From: Aquincola tertiaricarbonis
Lineage (GTDB): Bacteria > Pseudomonadota > Gammaproteobacteria > Burkholderiales > Burkholderiaceae_C
DNA length: 64,000 nt
NCBI RefSeq assembly: GCF_000969605.1
Contig: NZ_JZUE01000020.1
Location: forward strand, 51,110-115,109
Direction: 5' to 3'
A program made the position numbers and the translations under genes. Position 1 is the stretch's first letter. The number at the start of each line of letters is the position of its first letter. The notes under the pieces were generated by a model that was not told the origin of the DNA, ran no database searches, and saw only the letters and a program-made list of their open reading frames with translations. Below are positions 63,976 to 64,000 of the stretch, piece by piece.

Positions 63976-64000
63976 ATGCTGAGCCTGCACACCAATTCCG
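63976..64000 (+). CDS. Start of a probable flagellin gene (cut by window edge)
   Basis: Only eight codons are visible, MLSLHTNS, preceded by GGAG. The N-terminus resembles betaproteobacterial flagellins, which begin with a similar short hydrophobic-then-TN motif. The 154-base gap before it holds a hairpin at 63836-63862 but no clear sigma-28 promoter. The assignment rests on eight residues and is tentative. Confidence 0.45.

Overview
This is a very GC-rich window of proteobacterial chromosome-like DNA. Several traits together point to a betaproteobacterium of the order Burkholderiales, probably the Rubrivivax/Leptothrix/Ideonella (Sphaerotilaceae-like) group: PEP-CTERM proteins, polyhydroxyalkanoate (PHA) proteins, many c-di-GMP proteins, RND pumps and a probable flagellin start at the right edge. 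The taxon is inferred from gene content, not from a marker gene. I see no rRNA, tRNA, CRISPR array, transposase or integrase, and no gap between genes exceeds 300 bases.

Layout. 1-7.1 kb: the 3' part of a hybrid histidine kinase, a SulP anion transporter, a cupin, a GST-like protein and an intracellular PHA depolymerase. 7.1-12.6 kb: an acyltransferase fused to PilZ, an isocitrate dehydrogenase-like enzyme, a PEP-CTERM protein, a GAF plus degenerate GGDEF protein and an aldo/keto reductase. 12.7-19.4 kb: a tripartite RND efflux operon (outer membrane factor, fusion protein, pump) translationally coupled to a 2-keto-4-pentenoate hydratase-like gene. 19.4-28.0 kb: a type VI secretion (T6SS) effector island with vgrG, a TPR-like accessory protein, a PAAR-like/Rhs polymorphic toxin ending in a probable PD-(D/E)XK nuclease, a candidate immunity gene and a small membrane protein. 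No T6SS structural genes are present.

28.2-34.6 kb: a secreted M1 aminopeptidase, two tandem PEP-CTERM proteins and a Tat-exported phospholipase C-like enzyme. 34.8-41.4 kb: a six-gene signalling operon of overlapping or nearly touching genes. It encodes a PAS-GGDEF-EAL-REC protein, a 46-residue protein, an HDOD protein, a soluble histidine kinase, a REC-HD-GYP protein and a REC protein. A MocR-type regulator lies upstream. 43-47.7 kb: two fasciclin-domain proteins divergent from a TetR regulator, a PHA-system protein and a 724-residue protein of unknown function. 47.7-52.0 kb: a second RND pump with its fusion protein.

52.2-64.0 kb: two paralogous DUF3391/HD-GYP proteins (one lacking the catalytic His), chorismate synthase, a CBS protein, an O-acetylhomoserine sulfhydrylase/hydrolase/small-protein operon, a YihY membrane protein, DUF2069, an FAD-linked oxidase, a LysE exporter, a kinase-fold protein and the first codons of a probable flagellin.

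The strongest themes are c-di-GMP signalling (at least six proteins with synthesis, hydrolysis or binding domains), contact-dependent antagonism and efflux. A palindromic motif, TGTCTAGACA, recurs near several start or stop codons and fits the operator pattern of HutC-type GntR regulators. That is a hypothesis from sequence inspection only.
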